Shown piece after piece: positions 52,960-61,178 of a stretch of 61,178 nt of DNA (its first letter is position 1; each line of letters begins with the position of its first letter). The position numbers and the translations under genes were made by a program. Source of the DNA: Chlamydiota bacterium (GTDB lineage Bacteria > Chlamydiota > Chlamydiia > Chlamydiales > 2-12-FULL-49-11). Where the stretch lies: contig CANJWO010000004.1 of assembly GCA_947478685.1 (NCBI GenBank), positions 1-61,178 on the forward strand, written 5' to 3'. The notes under the pieces are model-generated. The model was given only the letters and a program-made list of their open reading frames with translations, searched no databases and was not told the DNA's origin.

Positions 52960-54921
52960 ATGGGTAAGAGATTTCGGTTTGTTAGTGTTGCGATTTTTGT
53001 GCTGGCGCTCTTTGCCATTCTAATTGTTCAGTTCTATAAAATTCAGATTTTTGAGCATGAAAAGTGGGTGCATGTTGCAAAAGGGCAGCATCAAACAGTT
53101 GTGAAAGAGCCTTTTAAAAGAGGTGTTTTTTATTCAAATACCCAACTGAAAGCTTTGCATATTGAAGAAAAACAACCGTTTGTTATTGATGTGTTAGCAT
53201 ACCATTTGCATATCGATCCATTTCTGATTCCAGAGCAATTTAAAAAGGAGATGAGTGAGAAGCTTTGTCAGCTTTTAAATCTTCCACCCGACATTTCTGA
53301 CCATTTCTATAAAAAGAGTCGCTATAGAAGAGTTGCAAGCATGATCTCTTTTCAAGAAAAGGAGAAGGCAGAACTCTTTTGGAATGAGTATGCAAAGAGT
53401 AAGAGACTTCCAAAAAATGCCCTATATTTTGTTAAGGATTATCAGAGAAGTTACCCGTTTGGAAAGATGCTCGGTCAGGTTCTTCATACGGTAAGGGGAG
53501 AGAAGGAAGAGAAGACCCATCAAGCAATTCCTACGGGGGGTTTAGAGGTTGTTTTTCATAAATATTTAAAGGGTGAAGAGGGTTCTAAAGTTATTTTAAG
53601 ATCACCTCGGTATGAGATCGATAGTGATTTTGTTGAGACGCCACCTAAAGATGGCTCTGATGTCTATTTGACAATCAATCACATATTGCAAGCTATTACA
53701 GAAGAAGAGCTTGCAAAAGGCGTTAAAAAGGTTGGCGCAAAAGGTGGCTGGGCTGTAATGATGAACCCCTTTTCAGGGGAAATTTATGCAATGGCACACT
53801 ATCCGTTCTTTGATCCATCACATTATCAAGATTATTACAACGACCCAAAAAAGGCAGAACATACTAGGATTAAAGCGATTACAGATTGTTTTGAGCCGGG
53901 TTCTACAACGAAAGCAATCACTTTAGCGATTGCCCTTAAGGCAAATCAAGAATTGCTCAAGCAAGGGAAAAAACCAATTTTTTCCCCAAAAGAGATGATG
54001 CGTTGTGATAATAATATGTTTCCCGGAAGAACGCAGCCATTAAAAGATGTTAGTAATCATAAATACTTGAATATGCAGATGGCTATCCAAAAATCATCTA
54101 ACGTATATCCCGCAAGATTAATGCAACGTGTGGTGGAGACGTTAGGCCCTAGTTGGTATAGGGAGCAGTTAGTCAATGTATTTGGATATGGTGAGAAGAC
54201 GGGAATAGAACTTCCTTATGAAAATGCAGGAATGGTTCCTATGCCTGGAAAAAAGTATGCGAATGGTAGTTACGAATGGTCACTTCCAACCCCTTACTCG
54301 TTAGCAATTGGATATAATTTGCTTGTTAATTCAGTTCAGGTAGTAAGGGCTTTTTCAGTCCTTGCAAATGGAGGCTATTTAGTAAAGCCAACGCTTTTAA
54401 GAAAAATTGTTTCCAAAGAAGGGGTAATTGTTGATAATACCGCTACATTATTTAAGAAAAAAGTATTAGATGAAGCGATTGTAGAAGAAATAGTTAAGGC
54501 AATGAAATTTACGACAAAGCGGGGCGGAAATGCGGCTTTGGGGGATATACCTGGTTTTACAGAGGCCGGAAAGACAAGTACTTCTGAAAAATTAATTAAG
54601 GGGCAATATTCTAAATCACTGCATTTTTCGAGTTTTATTGGATTTGCCCCTTTAAAAGATCCGAAGTTTGTCTTGTTTGTAGGAGTTGATGAGCCTCAAA
54701 AAATTTATATCCCTGGATTTGGAACGACTCATTTTGGGGGTAAATGTGCAGCACCTATTTTTAGAGAGATTTCAAAAAGATCTCTTGAATATTTAGGTAC
54801 ACACCCTGATGATTCATATGGTTATCCGAAAGGAGATCCGAGAGCGTGTATAGAGAAGGCTGATTGGACAAATGAGGTAAATCAATTAAATGAGCTCTAC
54901 AAGAAATATAATGAAACTTAA
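52960..54921 (+). CDS. ftsI: Peptidoglycan transpeptidase FtsI (PBP3)
   Basis: A class B penicillin-binding protein, 653 aa. N-terminal membrane anchor (residues about 5-27), pedestal domain, then the transpeptidase domain with active-site SxxK in GSTTKAITL (about residue 310), SxN as KSSNVYP (about 385), and a KTS triad (EAGKTSTSEK, about 540) in place of the common KTG. It forms septal cross-links; in chlamydiae PBP3 acts in peptidoglycan ring synthesis at division. It overlaps murE by 11 bases. Confidence 0.95.
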   Translation: MGKRFRFVSVAIFVLALFAILIVQFYKIQIFEHEKWVHVAKGQHQTVVKEPFKRGVFYSNTQLKALHIEEKQPFVIDVLAYHLHIDPFLIPEQFKKEMSEKLCQLLNLPPDISDHFYKKSRYRRVASMISFQEKEKAELFWNEYAKSKRLPKNALYFVKDYQRSYPFGKMLGQVLHTVRGEKEEKTHQAIPTGGLEVVFHKYLKGEEGSKVILRSPRYEIDSDFVETPPKDGSDVYLTINHILQAITEEELAKGVKKVGAKGGWAVMMNPFSGEIYAMAHYPFFDPSHYQDYYNDPKKAEHTRIKAITDCFEPGSTTKAITLAIALKANQELLKQGKKPIFSPKEMMRCDNNMFPGRTQPLKDVSNHKYLNMQMAIQKSSNVYPARLMQRVVETLGPSWYREQLVNVFGYGEKTGIELPYENAGMVPMPGKKYANGSYEWSLPTPYSLAIGYNLLVNSVQVVRAFSVLANGGYLVKPTLLRKIVSKEGVIVDNTATLFKKKVLDEAIVEEIVKAMKFTTKRGGNAALGDIPGFTEAGKTSTSEKLIKGQYSKSLHFSSFIGFAPLKDPKFVLFVGVDEPQKIYIPGFGTTHFGGKCAAPIFREISKRSLEYLGTHPDDSYGYPKGDPRACIEKADWTNEVNQLNELYKKYNET

Positions 54922-56344
54922 AAAGCTTATCGATGGTTTTGATATCAAAGTTGTAAAAGGTTCAAAAGAGATCGATATATCGGGCCTTTCAAGTAATTCT
55001 AAAGAAATTGGTCCGGGCTTTCTTTATATTGCGAAGCGGGGTAAAACTCACGATGGCAACCAGTATGTCGCAGATGCAATATTAGCTGGCGCTAGCGCTA
55101 TCCTAAGTGATCTTTATAATCCATTTTTAGAATCGGTTACACAATTGATTACAAGTGATACAGGGATTATGGAATCATTGCTTGCAGCAAGATTTTATGA
55201 CAATCCCCATGAGAAACTATTTCTTGTAGGAATCACGGGAACAAGTGGAAAGACTACAACTTCCTATCTCATTAAGCATCTTATTGGAGAGTCGGGATTA
55301 ATCGGTACTATTGAATCAGTTATTGGTGACCATCGAATCAAGAGCGATCTAACTACTCCCGATTGTATTACCTGCTATAAACTATTAAAAGAGATGTGCT
55401 CAGCTAAGCTCTCTTCCGCTGTCATGGAGGTCTCTTCTCACGCTCTTTCTCAGAATCGGGTCGAGGGGCTTTTATTTGATGTTGCATTATTTACTAATCT
55501 GACTCCTGAACATCTTGACTATCATGAAAATATGGAAGCATATGTAAAAGAAAAAGCGAAGCTTTTTACAAAACTTAAAAAAGAGGGTGTTGCCATTGTC
55601 AACAGGGACGACCCTTGGGCCGTTTTTATGAAAGCAGATCGAAGACAAATCACATATGGGATTGAGAGTAATGCAGACTTTAGGGCTAAAGATATTGTAA
55701 TGACCCTTTCGGGAACTAAATTTACCTTAGAGTTTGATGGAAAGGAAGAGGCATTTAAAACCCCCCTTATTGGAAGATTTAATCTCTATAACGCGCTAGC
55801 AGCAATTTCTGTCGCATTTGTAAAAGGGATTGACATAGCTGAGATAAAGAGACGAATTGCTACATTTAAGCCAGTTCCTGGAAGATTACAACCCGTTAGA
55901 TGCAATGAAGGGGCTTATATTTTTGTCGATTTTTCCCATAAGGCAGATGCTCTAAAAAATGTTTTACTTACATTGCATGAATTAAAAAAAGGGAAAATCA
56001 TTACTGTTTTTGGATGTGGTGGTAATCGAGATCGAGAGAAAAGGCCGAAGATGGCGAAAATAGCTGAAGATTATAGCGATATTGTTATTGTTACCTCTGA
56101 CAATCCTAGAAATGAAGATCCTGAAGAGATTATTAGAGAGATCCAAAAGGGATTCACAAAGAAGACCTACCTTATTGAAATTGATAGAAAAAAAGCGATT
56201 GAAAAGGGGATATCCCTCCTTAAAAAGGGTGACATACTTTTAATTGCAGGTAAGGGACACGAGACAAATCAGATCTTTGCTTCGATGTCGATCATTTTTG
56301 ATGACGTCAAGGTTGCGCAAGAATTAGCAAATGCGATAAGTTGA
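54911..56344 (+). CDS. murE: UDP-MurNAc-tripeptide synthetase MurE (meso-DAP adding)
   Basis: Adds meso-diaminopimelate to UDP-MurNAc-Ala-Glu. About 477 aa. The ATP-binding loop is GTSGKTTTSYL, followed by TTPD and EVSSHAL segments, LTPEHLDYHENMEAY, and the meso-DAP selectivity motif DNPRNEDP (about residue 397). The start is ATG 54911 (MKLKKLIDGF) rather than the seven codons upstream. With dapL in the same window, this supports a meso-DAP peptidoglycan. Confidence 0.96.
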   Translation: MKLKKLIDGFDIKVVKGSKEIDISGLSSNSKEIGPGFLYIAKRGKTHDGNQYVADAILAGASAILSDLYNPFLESVTQLITSDTGIMESLLAARFYDNPHEKLFLVGITGTSGKTTTSYLIKHLIGESGLIGTIESVIGDHRIKSDLTTPDCITCYKLLKEMCSAKLSSAVMEVSSHALSQNRVEGLLFDVALFTNLTPEHLDYHENMEAYVKEKAKLFTKLKKEGVAIVNRDDPWAVFMKADRRQITYGIESNADFRAKDIVMTLSGTKFTLEFDGKEEAFKTPLIGRFNLYNALAAISVAFVKGIDIAEIKRRIATFKPVPGRLQPVRCNEGAYIFVDFSHKADALKNVLLTLHELKKGKIITVFGCGGNRDREKRPKMAKIAEDYSDIVIVTSDNPRNEDPEEIIREIQKGFTKKTYLIEIDRKKAIEKGISLLKKGDILLIAGKGHETNQIFASMSIIFDDVKVAQELANAIS

Positions 56345-56348
56345 TAAA

Positions 56349-57041
56349 ATGATGAAAATTTTTACGATCTTTCTCTTAAGTCTACTTTTTTCTTCTTGTG
56401 CTACAAACAAAACAACCTCAAGATCAGATGCTAGTGCATACAAACATAATTCTGCTGAAAAAAAGGTAGCTGCACATAAAAAGGAGATGGTCCCCCTTAT
56501 CGTAATCGATCCGGGTCATGGTGGATTTGATTTAGGGACTCACAGTAAAAGTTATGAAGAAAAAGAGATCTGCTTAAAAACTGCCGGATTTCTTAGAAAG
56601 CACTTGGAAAAAGCTGGTTACCACGTCATTATGACAAGAAGTAGAGATGAATATCTCCCTTTAAAAAAACGGGCCGAGATCGCAAACCAGGCAAAGAGCC
56701 AAGTCCTCATCAGCATCCATTGCAACTCTGCTAAAAACACCAATGCCAAAGGGATTGAAATTTTCTACACACAAAAAACTGAGCCATGGCGCGCTAAAAA
56801 ATCTAAGCAATTAGCTCAGGCTGTACTTTCTAGTTTCTTAGCCCAAACAGGGGCAGATTCCCGAGGGATTAAAGAGGGTAATTTCTGCGTCATTCGTGAA
56901 ACAAAAATGCCTTCCATCCTCATCGAAACCGGCTTCCTCACAAATGAAGAGGAGCGTAAAAAACTGAGCAACGACTTCTATCTCGACACTGTCGCCAAAT
57001 CGATCACCACCGGCGTCGACAACTACTTCAAAAGCACCTAG
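56349..57041 (+). CDS. amiA: N-acetylmuramoyl-L-alanine amidase, lipoprotein type
   Basis: A zinc amidase that splits the peptide from MurNAc. 230 aa. A lipoprotein signal with lipobox LFSSC (cysteine at about residue 18) precedes a basic linker. The Amidase_3 zinc ligands are visible: His in VIDPGHGGFD, Glu in SYEEKEICLK, His in ISIHCNSA, and the catalytic Glu in LIETGFLTN. Its place after murE matches the chlamydial order (CT269-CT268, from memory). It probably remodels septal peptidoglycan. Confidence 0.94.
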   Translation: MMKIFTIFLLSLLFSSCATNKTTSRSDASAYKHNSAEKKVAAHKKEMVPLIVIDPGHGGFDLGTHSKSYEEKEICLKTAGFLRKHLEKAGYHVIMTRSRDEYLPLKKRAEIANQAKSQVLISIHCNSAKNTNAKGIEIFYTQKTEPWRAKKSKQLAQAVLSSFLAQTGADSRGIKEGNFCVIRETKMPSILIETGFLTNEEERKKLSNDFYLDTVAKSITTGVDNYFKST

Positions 57042-57044
57042 CAT

Positions 57045-57184
57045 AGATTTCAAATCTTATTCGCTATATCTGCTTGCATCGGGCCTGTAAAAACAGAGCC
57101 CTGCTTCAGCATCACCTAATGGTTGATAAAAAGGCGAAGCGATCTTTTAGCCTAAGTGAAATTTTAAATTTAAATGACTATATC
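57045..57184 (+). repeat. MITE-like structured repeat, truncated copy
   Basis: The core TGCTTGCATCG, hairpin CTGTAAAAACAG, CCTGCTTCAGC matches the copies at 17,173 and 24,596. The right end AAATGACTATA equals the right terminal repeat of the 24,596 copy. The left end lacks the TATAGTCATTTGA terminal sequence, so this copy has lost one end. Confidence 0.7.
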
Positions 57185-57271
57185 ATTGATATTCAATAGA
57201 TAGCGGCTATTTTATTAAATTTGTAGCTAAGAACTCTGATTATGGGGTTAATTTGGGATTAGTGAAGGATG

Positions 57272-57344
57272 CGTCCCCGGCGCGACTTGAACGCGCGACC
57301 TGCCGCTTAGGAGGCGACCGCTCTATCCACTGAGCTACGGGGAC
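57272..57344 (-). tRNA. tRNA-Arg (anticodon CCU)
   Basis: Read on the minus strand the segment folds as a 73-base cloverleaf: 7-base acceptor GTCCCCG/CGGGGAC with discriminator G, D-arm GCTC...GAGC, anticodon arm GTCGC-CTCCTAA-GCGGC with CCT in the middle, and T-arm GCGCG-TTCAAGT-CGCGC. No CCA is encoded. A -10-like TATACT lies on the minus strand just upstream (near 57354). Confidence 0.95.
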
Positions 57345-57398
57345 AAAAAAGTATAATTAATATATGCTAAAGAGAAATTATATTGAAGGGGTGTTTTT

Positions 57399-58850
57399 AT
57401 GGCGACGGCAGATATTGGTCTTATAGGACTTGCAGTAATGGGGCAGAACCTCATTTTGAATATGAATGATCATGGGTTCACTGTGGCCTGTTTTAATCGA
57501 ACAGTCTCTAAGGTTGACGATTTTCTTGCCGGGCCTGCGAAGGGGACTAAAGTCATTGGCTGCAAAACGTTGAAGGACTTTGTATCTAAGCTTAAAAGCC
57601 CTAGGAAGATAATGATGATGGTGAAGGCTGGTGAAGCAGTTGATGATTTGATTGCTGAGCTTACCCCCTTCCTTCAGAGAGGTGACATCTTGATTGATGG
57701 AGGCAATAGCCACTTTACCGATACTGAGAGAAGGTGTGAAGAGCTTAAAGCTAAAGGTTTTTTGTTTATAGGTTGTGGGGTTTCTGGGGGAGAAGAGGGG
57801 GCAAGAAATGGGCCGTCGATGATGCCCGGTGGTAACGCCGAGGCGTGGGATGCTGTGAAGCCTATTATCCAAACCATTTCGGCTAAGACAGAAAAAGGGG
57901 AGCCTTGTGCCGATTGGTTAGGCAATGGGGGCGCCGGTCACTATGTAAAAATGGTCCACAACGGCATTGAGTATGGGGACATCCAAATCATTTGCGAAGC
58001 TTACGATATGATGCAGAGGATAATCGGTTTGAATGAAGCTGAAATGGCAGAAATTTTTAGAAATTGGAATAAAGGGGAGCTTGATAGCTATCTGATTGAG
58101 ATTGCAGCAAATGTGCTTGCATTTCAAGACGTTGACGGCAAGCCGCTTGTGTCTAAAATACTTGATTGTGCAGGGGCAAAGGGTACAGGAAAATGGACTA
58201 CAGAGAGCGCTCTAGAAGAGGGTATGCCTCTCTCCCTTATCGGTGAGGCTGTTTTTGCAAGATCACTTTCTGCGCTAAAAGATGAAAGGGTCAAATTAGC
58301 CAAGATTTTTACAAAACATCCAAGGCTCTTTACTCAAGATAAAGAGGAGACTATCGACAACATCCGAAAAGCCCTCTACGCCTCAAAAATTATGAGCTAT
58401 ACACAAGGCTATATGCTTATGCGCGCTGCCTCTGTCCACTATAAGTGGGATCTTAATTACGGGAACATTGCCCTCATTTGGCAAAATGGATGTATTATCC
58501 GAAGTGTCTTCCTAAGTAAAATTAAAGAGGCTTTTGATCGAAATTCCGACCTTCAAAACCTCCTCTATGATGATTTTTTCAAGAATGCCATTGTCAGGTC
58601 TCTTGAAGGATGGAGAAAAGCGGTAGCGCTCTCAGTTGAGCACGGTGTGCCCACTCCTTGCTTTAGTTCAGCTATTTCCTGGTTTGATGCCATGACATCA
58701 GAAAGACTTCCAGCAAACCTCTTGCAAGGCCTCCGCGACTACTTTGGCGCTCACACTTATGAGCGGACTGATAAACCGCGCGGCACCTATTCCCATACTA
58801 ATTGGACAGGAACTGGCGGCAGCGCAGCATCAGGATCTTATAATGCTTAA
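57399..58850 (+). CDS. gnd: 6-phosphogluconate dehydrogenase, decarboxylating
   Basis: Oxidative pentose phosphate enzyme giving ribulose-5-phosphate and NADPH. 483 aa. NADP-binding IGLAVMGQNLILNM at the N-terminus, the GCGVSGGEEGARNGPSMMPGG motif (about residues 126-146), the catalytic lysine in YVKMVHNGIEYGDIQ (about 185), and the C-terminal GAHTYERTDKPRGTYSHTNW. AAGGGG lies nine bases before ATG. Tkt in this window works on its product. Confidence 0.97.
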   Translation: MATADIGLIGLAVMGQNLILNMNDHGFTVACFNRTVSKVDDFLAGPAKGTKVIGCKTLKDFVSKLKSPRKIMMMVKAGEAVDDLIAELTPFLQRGDILIDGGNSHFTDTERRCEELKAKGFLFIGCGVSGGEEGARNGPSMMPGGNAEAWDAVKPIIQTISAKTEKGEPCADWLGNGGAGHYVKMVHNGIEYGDIQIICEAYDMMQRIIGLNEAEMAEIFRNWNKGELDSYLIEIAANVLAFQDVDGKPLVSKILDCAGAKGTGKWTTESALEEGMPLSLIGEAVFARSLSALKDERVKLAKIFTKHPRLFTQDKEETIDNIRKALYASKIMSYTQGYMLMRAASVHYKWDLNYGNIALIWQNGCIIRSVFLSKIKEAFDRNSDLQNLLYDDFFKNAIVRSLEGWRKAVALSVEHGVPTPCFSSAISWFDAMTSERLPANLLQGLRDYFGAHTYERTDKPRGTYSHTNWTGTGGSAASGSYNA

Positions 58851-59589
58851 GTTTTGGGCTCTCGATGACGGATATCTTGAAATCAATCAGAGAGGGCTTT
58901 TTGGCGAGAGTGTGGAAGATATTAAGTTTCGAATCCCCATTCACTGCTTTCTTGTAAAAACAGAGGATCAGCTAATACTCATTGATACCGGTTGCGGTAC
59001 CTATTTTGGGCCCACTGCGGGCCGGTTAGGAAAAAGCCTTAAAAAGACGGGGCATAGCCCTGACCAAGTTACTCTCATATTCTGCACCCACCTCCATCCC
59101 GATCATATCGGAGGCCTCTCCCTCTTTCCAAATGCAACTCTTTGTGTATCTGAAAGGGAAGTAAAATATTGGATAAATCCTGAATCTGAGGTAAGTGAAT
59201 ATAATAAGAAATACGTCCCCTTCGTAAGGGAGATGGTAGCATCGCATCAAGGAAAAATTCTCCTGATCAGGCCCGGAGAAGAGATCGTTCCCGGGGTGAC
59301 CTCCGTAGAAGCATATGGCCACACTCCAGGTCATACAGCCTTTCTCTTCGAGTTAAATGACCAAAAACTCCTCATCTGGGGCGATCTTGTTCATAAAGCA
59401 GATCTGCAATTTCCCCATCCAGGGCGTCTTGTAGTCATCGATGACAATCCGGAAGCTGCAGCCATAGCCCGCATGCGCTTATTGGGAGTAGCCGCAGACG
59501 AAAAACTCCTTGTTGGAGGGGCGCATCTCCCAGATCCTGGGTTATTTCAGGTCTCTAGACTGGGTGGCATTTTTGAGTTGTTAAACTAA
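58843..59589 (+). CDS. MBL-fold metallo-hydrolase
   Basis: About 248 residues from ATG 58843 (MLKFWALDDGYLE), overlapping the gnd stop by 8 bases; the upstream part of the open frame merely shadows gnd. The metallo-beta-lactamase motif THLHPDHIGG (about residues 85-94) and later GHTPGHTAF and GDLVHKAD supply the zinc ligands. It resembles quorum-quenching lactonase-like or glyoxalase-II-like members. The substrate is unknown; coupling to gnd could hint at a lactone, which is speculative. Confidence 0.88.
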   Translation: MLKFWALDDGYLEINQRGLFGESVEDIKFRIPIHCFLVKTEDQLILIDTGCGTYFGPTAGRLGKSLKKTGHSPDQVTLIFCTHLHPDHIGGLSLFPNATLCVSEREVKYWINPESEVSEYNKKYVPFVREMVASHQGKILLIRPGEEIVPGVTSVEAYGHTPGHTAFLFELNDQKLLIWGDLVHKADLQFPHPGRLVVIDDNPEAAAIARMRLLGVAADEKLLVGGAHLPDPGLFQVSRLGGIFELLN

Positions 59590-60951
59590 ATATGAGCAGG
59601 GGATGGCATAACGTGAAAAAAAGTCCTTATCACCAAGGGTCCTTGCAATATTTGCTTTAATTTTACCTATGTCGATCGTATCAATGTTCTCTTTCTCTTT
59701 TCCATCTAATAAATGGGGATTCTCATATATAGTCCGTTCCAATGCTCTTTTGAACTCGGCATGAAGCGTGCCGGAGAATTTCTGATTTGCTGTTGGATGA
59801 GGAATTTTTGAAGAAAAAAGGCTCTTGAAAAGATCGGGTATATGACGACTAGATAGTAGAGGGTGGGTTAGTGATAGTGGGGGCGCGTTAAACCTTCTAA
59901 AAAAAGGAAAATCCATATCAATGATATTGCTATAAAGGGCTTCGAGGTAGAGGCGTATTTCAGGAGCATCAGTTCGCGCTATTTCTTCGAGAATCGCTTC
60001 CGAATATTCTATGAACGCTCTTCGTAACTCAGGGGGGATATTAGTAGCCATTACTCCGTGGTGAAAATCGTGACGAATACAATGAAGAGCAGTATGAGCT
60101 GGAAATGTATCTAATTTTTTAGCTAATTTAACAGTTACAAATGGGAGCGCCATATCGCGTTCATCTTTTACACCATTTCTCGCAATATCCTCTTGGGTGG
60201 ACATATCAAATGTTGGGATAATTCTGACAGCGTCTCTCTCTCCTCCATATGCATTTAAAAACTCTTGAAACATGGAAAAAGTGGCGGTCATTTCATAGTA
60301 TTTCCCTTTGTAGGAAAATTCGTTAAAAATATTATTGCCAACTTGTTGAATTCTTTGAATAATTGTTTTTTCTTCGGGCATCCCTGTTATTTCTTTTACT
60401 TCGGTGAAGAAAAGAACTTGTTCGGATGGGGGCTTTTCTCTCATTTTGATATAAAAGCTAGAGAGTTGATCTTCATTAAGAAATGCACCTGTTCCTGAAT
60501 AATATCCACTCTGCCGTATTGTTTGGCGGATAAAATTATCTGCAAGGGGATTTATATTGCCAGTTTCATCAAATAGCGATATCACATGGACTTTAGCATC
60601 AGGATAATCCTTTGATAGAGACCATCGAAAAATAAGGGTGCTCAATTGCGATGTTTGGATGTCCTCTGATTTAAGTGCTTTGAGTCCGTCGACTGCAAGC
60701 TTATCTGGATCACTTGAGTATCTCTCTGATATTGCATGCCAGTCACCTTTCGCAAGATCGCTAACAAGAGATTTAGTTGCTGATGAGCGAGAAGAGGCCT
60801 CTAGTAGAAGCTTATCGCAACTAGGTAAATAGCGTGTGAGATAACTATATGATCCTGATGGCGCTTCTCTACCAATTCTTTTTGAACAAGTCGAAAATGT
60901 TACCTCTACTCCCGCTCGAGCAATTGACGCAAATTTGTTAATAGAATGCAT
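59581..60951 (-). CDS. Hypothetical protein with HCIRHDFHHG motif
   Basis: A 456-residue protein from ATG 60951 (MHSINKFASI), with GGAG just upstream inside the longer frame. No recognised family. The most conserved-looking part is a His/Asp cluster ALHCIRHDFHHGVMATN at about residues 289-305, followed by an acidic helix with EYSEAILEEIARTD; this could hold a metal site, but that is inference. No signal peptide or membrane segment. It converges on the MBL gene with a 9-base overlap and lies beside an insertion sequence. Confidence 0.65.
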   Translation of the reverse strand: MHSINKFASIARAGVEVTFSTCSKRIGREAPSGSYSYLTRYLPSCDKLLLEASSRSSATKSLVSDLAKGDWHAISERYSSDPDKLAVDGLKALKSEDIQTSQLSTLIFRWSLSKDYPDAKVHVISLFDETGNINPLADNFIRQTIRQSGYYSGTGAFLNEDQLSSFYIKMREKPPSEQVLFFTEVKEITGMPEEKTIIQRIQQVGNNIFNEFSYKGKYYEMTATFSMFQEFLNAYGGERDAVRIIPTFDMSTQEDIARNGVKDERDMALPFVTVKLAKKLDTFPAHTALHCIRHDFHHGVMATNIPPELRRAFIEYSEAILEEIARTDAPEIRLYLEALYSNIIDMDFPFFRRFNAPPLSLTHPLLSSRHIPDLFKSLFSSKIPHPTANQKFSGTLHAEFKRALERTIYENPHLLDGKEKENIDTIDIGKIKANIARTLGDKDFFSRYAIPCSYLV

Positions 60952-61045
60952 AGTTATCTCCATGTGTAATTATAATTACTAATAAATTATAAGTGATTAT
61001 TATAAAAATGTATATACTCAACTTGATTATGTAGGCGTTTATTAC

Positions 61046-61178
61046 AAATGTCCTATTTCCGTTAAATAGAAATGTCCGCTTTTGGTACTAAAAAGGTTAA
61101 TTAACCTAGGAGGTGCTAAACATGAAAGGAGATATTTCTATGAGTATCAATGAGTTAAGTCGATTAAAGATTATACAA
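61046..61178 (+). mobile_element. Start of an insertion sequence at the window edge
   Basis: Two AAATGTCC direct repeats at 61046-61053 and 61070-61077 (24-base period) precede a transposase-like reading frame. Repeats like these mark IS ends of the IS1202/ISNCY or IS481 kind. The element continues outside the window, so its type is not certain. Confidence 0.5.
61140..61178 (+). CDS. Transposase, N-terminal fragment
   Basis: ATG at 61140 preceded by AAAGGAG seven bases upstream opens a frame MSINELSRLKIIQ that runs off the window. The helix-like NELSRLKIIQ start recalls IS1202-type transposases, whose N-terminus is a helix-turn-helix. An in-frame ATG at 61122 has its own AGGAGG. Only 13 codons are visible. 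Confidence 0.5.
   Translation, partial: MSINELSRLKIIQ

Noticed and set aside
58744..58842. N-terminal 33 residues of the MBL-fold frame
   Set aside because: They lie in a second frame of the gnd 3' end; the family starts at MLKFWALDDG (58843).

Overview
The window looks like chromosome from a member of the Chlamydiae outside the classical Chlamydiaceae (a Parachlamydia-, Waddlia- or Criblamydia-like bacterium of protists). The sequence evidence is a Tlc/NTT-type ATP/ADP translocase, an LL-diaminopimelate aminotransferase (DapL), a second DnaA, a bilobed Inc-like membrane protein, paired PtsN proteins, and an lplA/gcsH pair. Gene order also fits: from memory of the Chlamydia trachomatis numbering, efp, mfd, alaS and tkt correspond to about CT752-CT748. 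The run rnc, radA, sod, accD, dut, ptsN, ptsN, clpC, lplA, gcsH, dnaA2, TPR protein, DUF-type protein, rsmH, ftsL, ftsI, murE, amiA corresponds to about CT298-CT268. The window has low to moderate GC and is almost fully coding.

Layout. Positions 1-400 are the tail of an insertion sequence plus a palindromic repeat. Positions 400-17,100 hold nadE, a tail-anchored hypothetical, efp-epmA, an Inc-like protein, mfd, the nucleotide translocase, a family 25 glycosyltransferase, alaS, tkt and a secreted hypothetical. Positions 17,100-24,800 are an accessory stretch: a dapL, unknown, bioF-like, bioD cluster, a secreted trypsin-like protease, an alpha/beta hydrolase, an ATP-grasp protein, and two copies of a small structured repeat. 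Positions 24,800-41,000 hold the conserved rnc to gcsH block, interrupted by proS (of the archaeal/eukaryotic-like type), a PpiD/SurA-N-like membrane protein and several small lineage-specific genes. Positions 41,000-47,600 hold a repeat-containing hypothetical, a 1,622-residue AsmA/TamB-like protein and a truncated ComF-like protein. Positions 47,600-57,050 hold dnaA2, T3SS-chaperone-like and other chlamydial conserved genes, a ubiquitin-like protein, and then the mraZ-rsmH-ftsL-ftsI-murE-amiA division and wall cluster. Positions 57,270-61,178 hold tRNA-Arg(CCU), gnd, an MBL-fold hydrolase, a large hypothetical with a His-rich motif, and the start of another insertion sequence.

How the genes work together. 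DapL makes meso-DAP precursor, MurE (with its DNPR motif) adds meso-DAP, and FtsI, FtsL and AmiA remodel septal peptidoglycan. MraZ probably regulates this cluster through GTGGG repeats found in its own leader. EpmA and EF-P overlap and form a substrate/modifier pair. LplA and the H-like protein form a lipoylation pair. NadE, the nucleotide translocase, Gnd and Tkt support energy and cofactor supply in a host-dependent organism.

Most notable observations: (1) a 97-residue protein at 50,155-50,448 that aligns along its length with eukaryotic ubiquitin and stops exactly before the diglycine tail; (2) rsmH split by a nine-T homopolymer; (3) an archaeal/eukaryotic-like ProRS; (4) a MITE-like repeat family with a hairpin that changes in a compensating way between copies; (5) oppositely oriented MraZ-box pairs; (6) a BioF-like protein that lacks expected catalytic segments.
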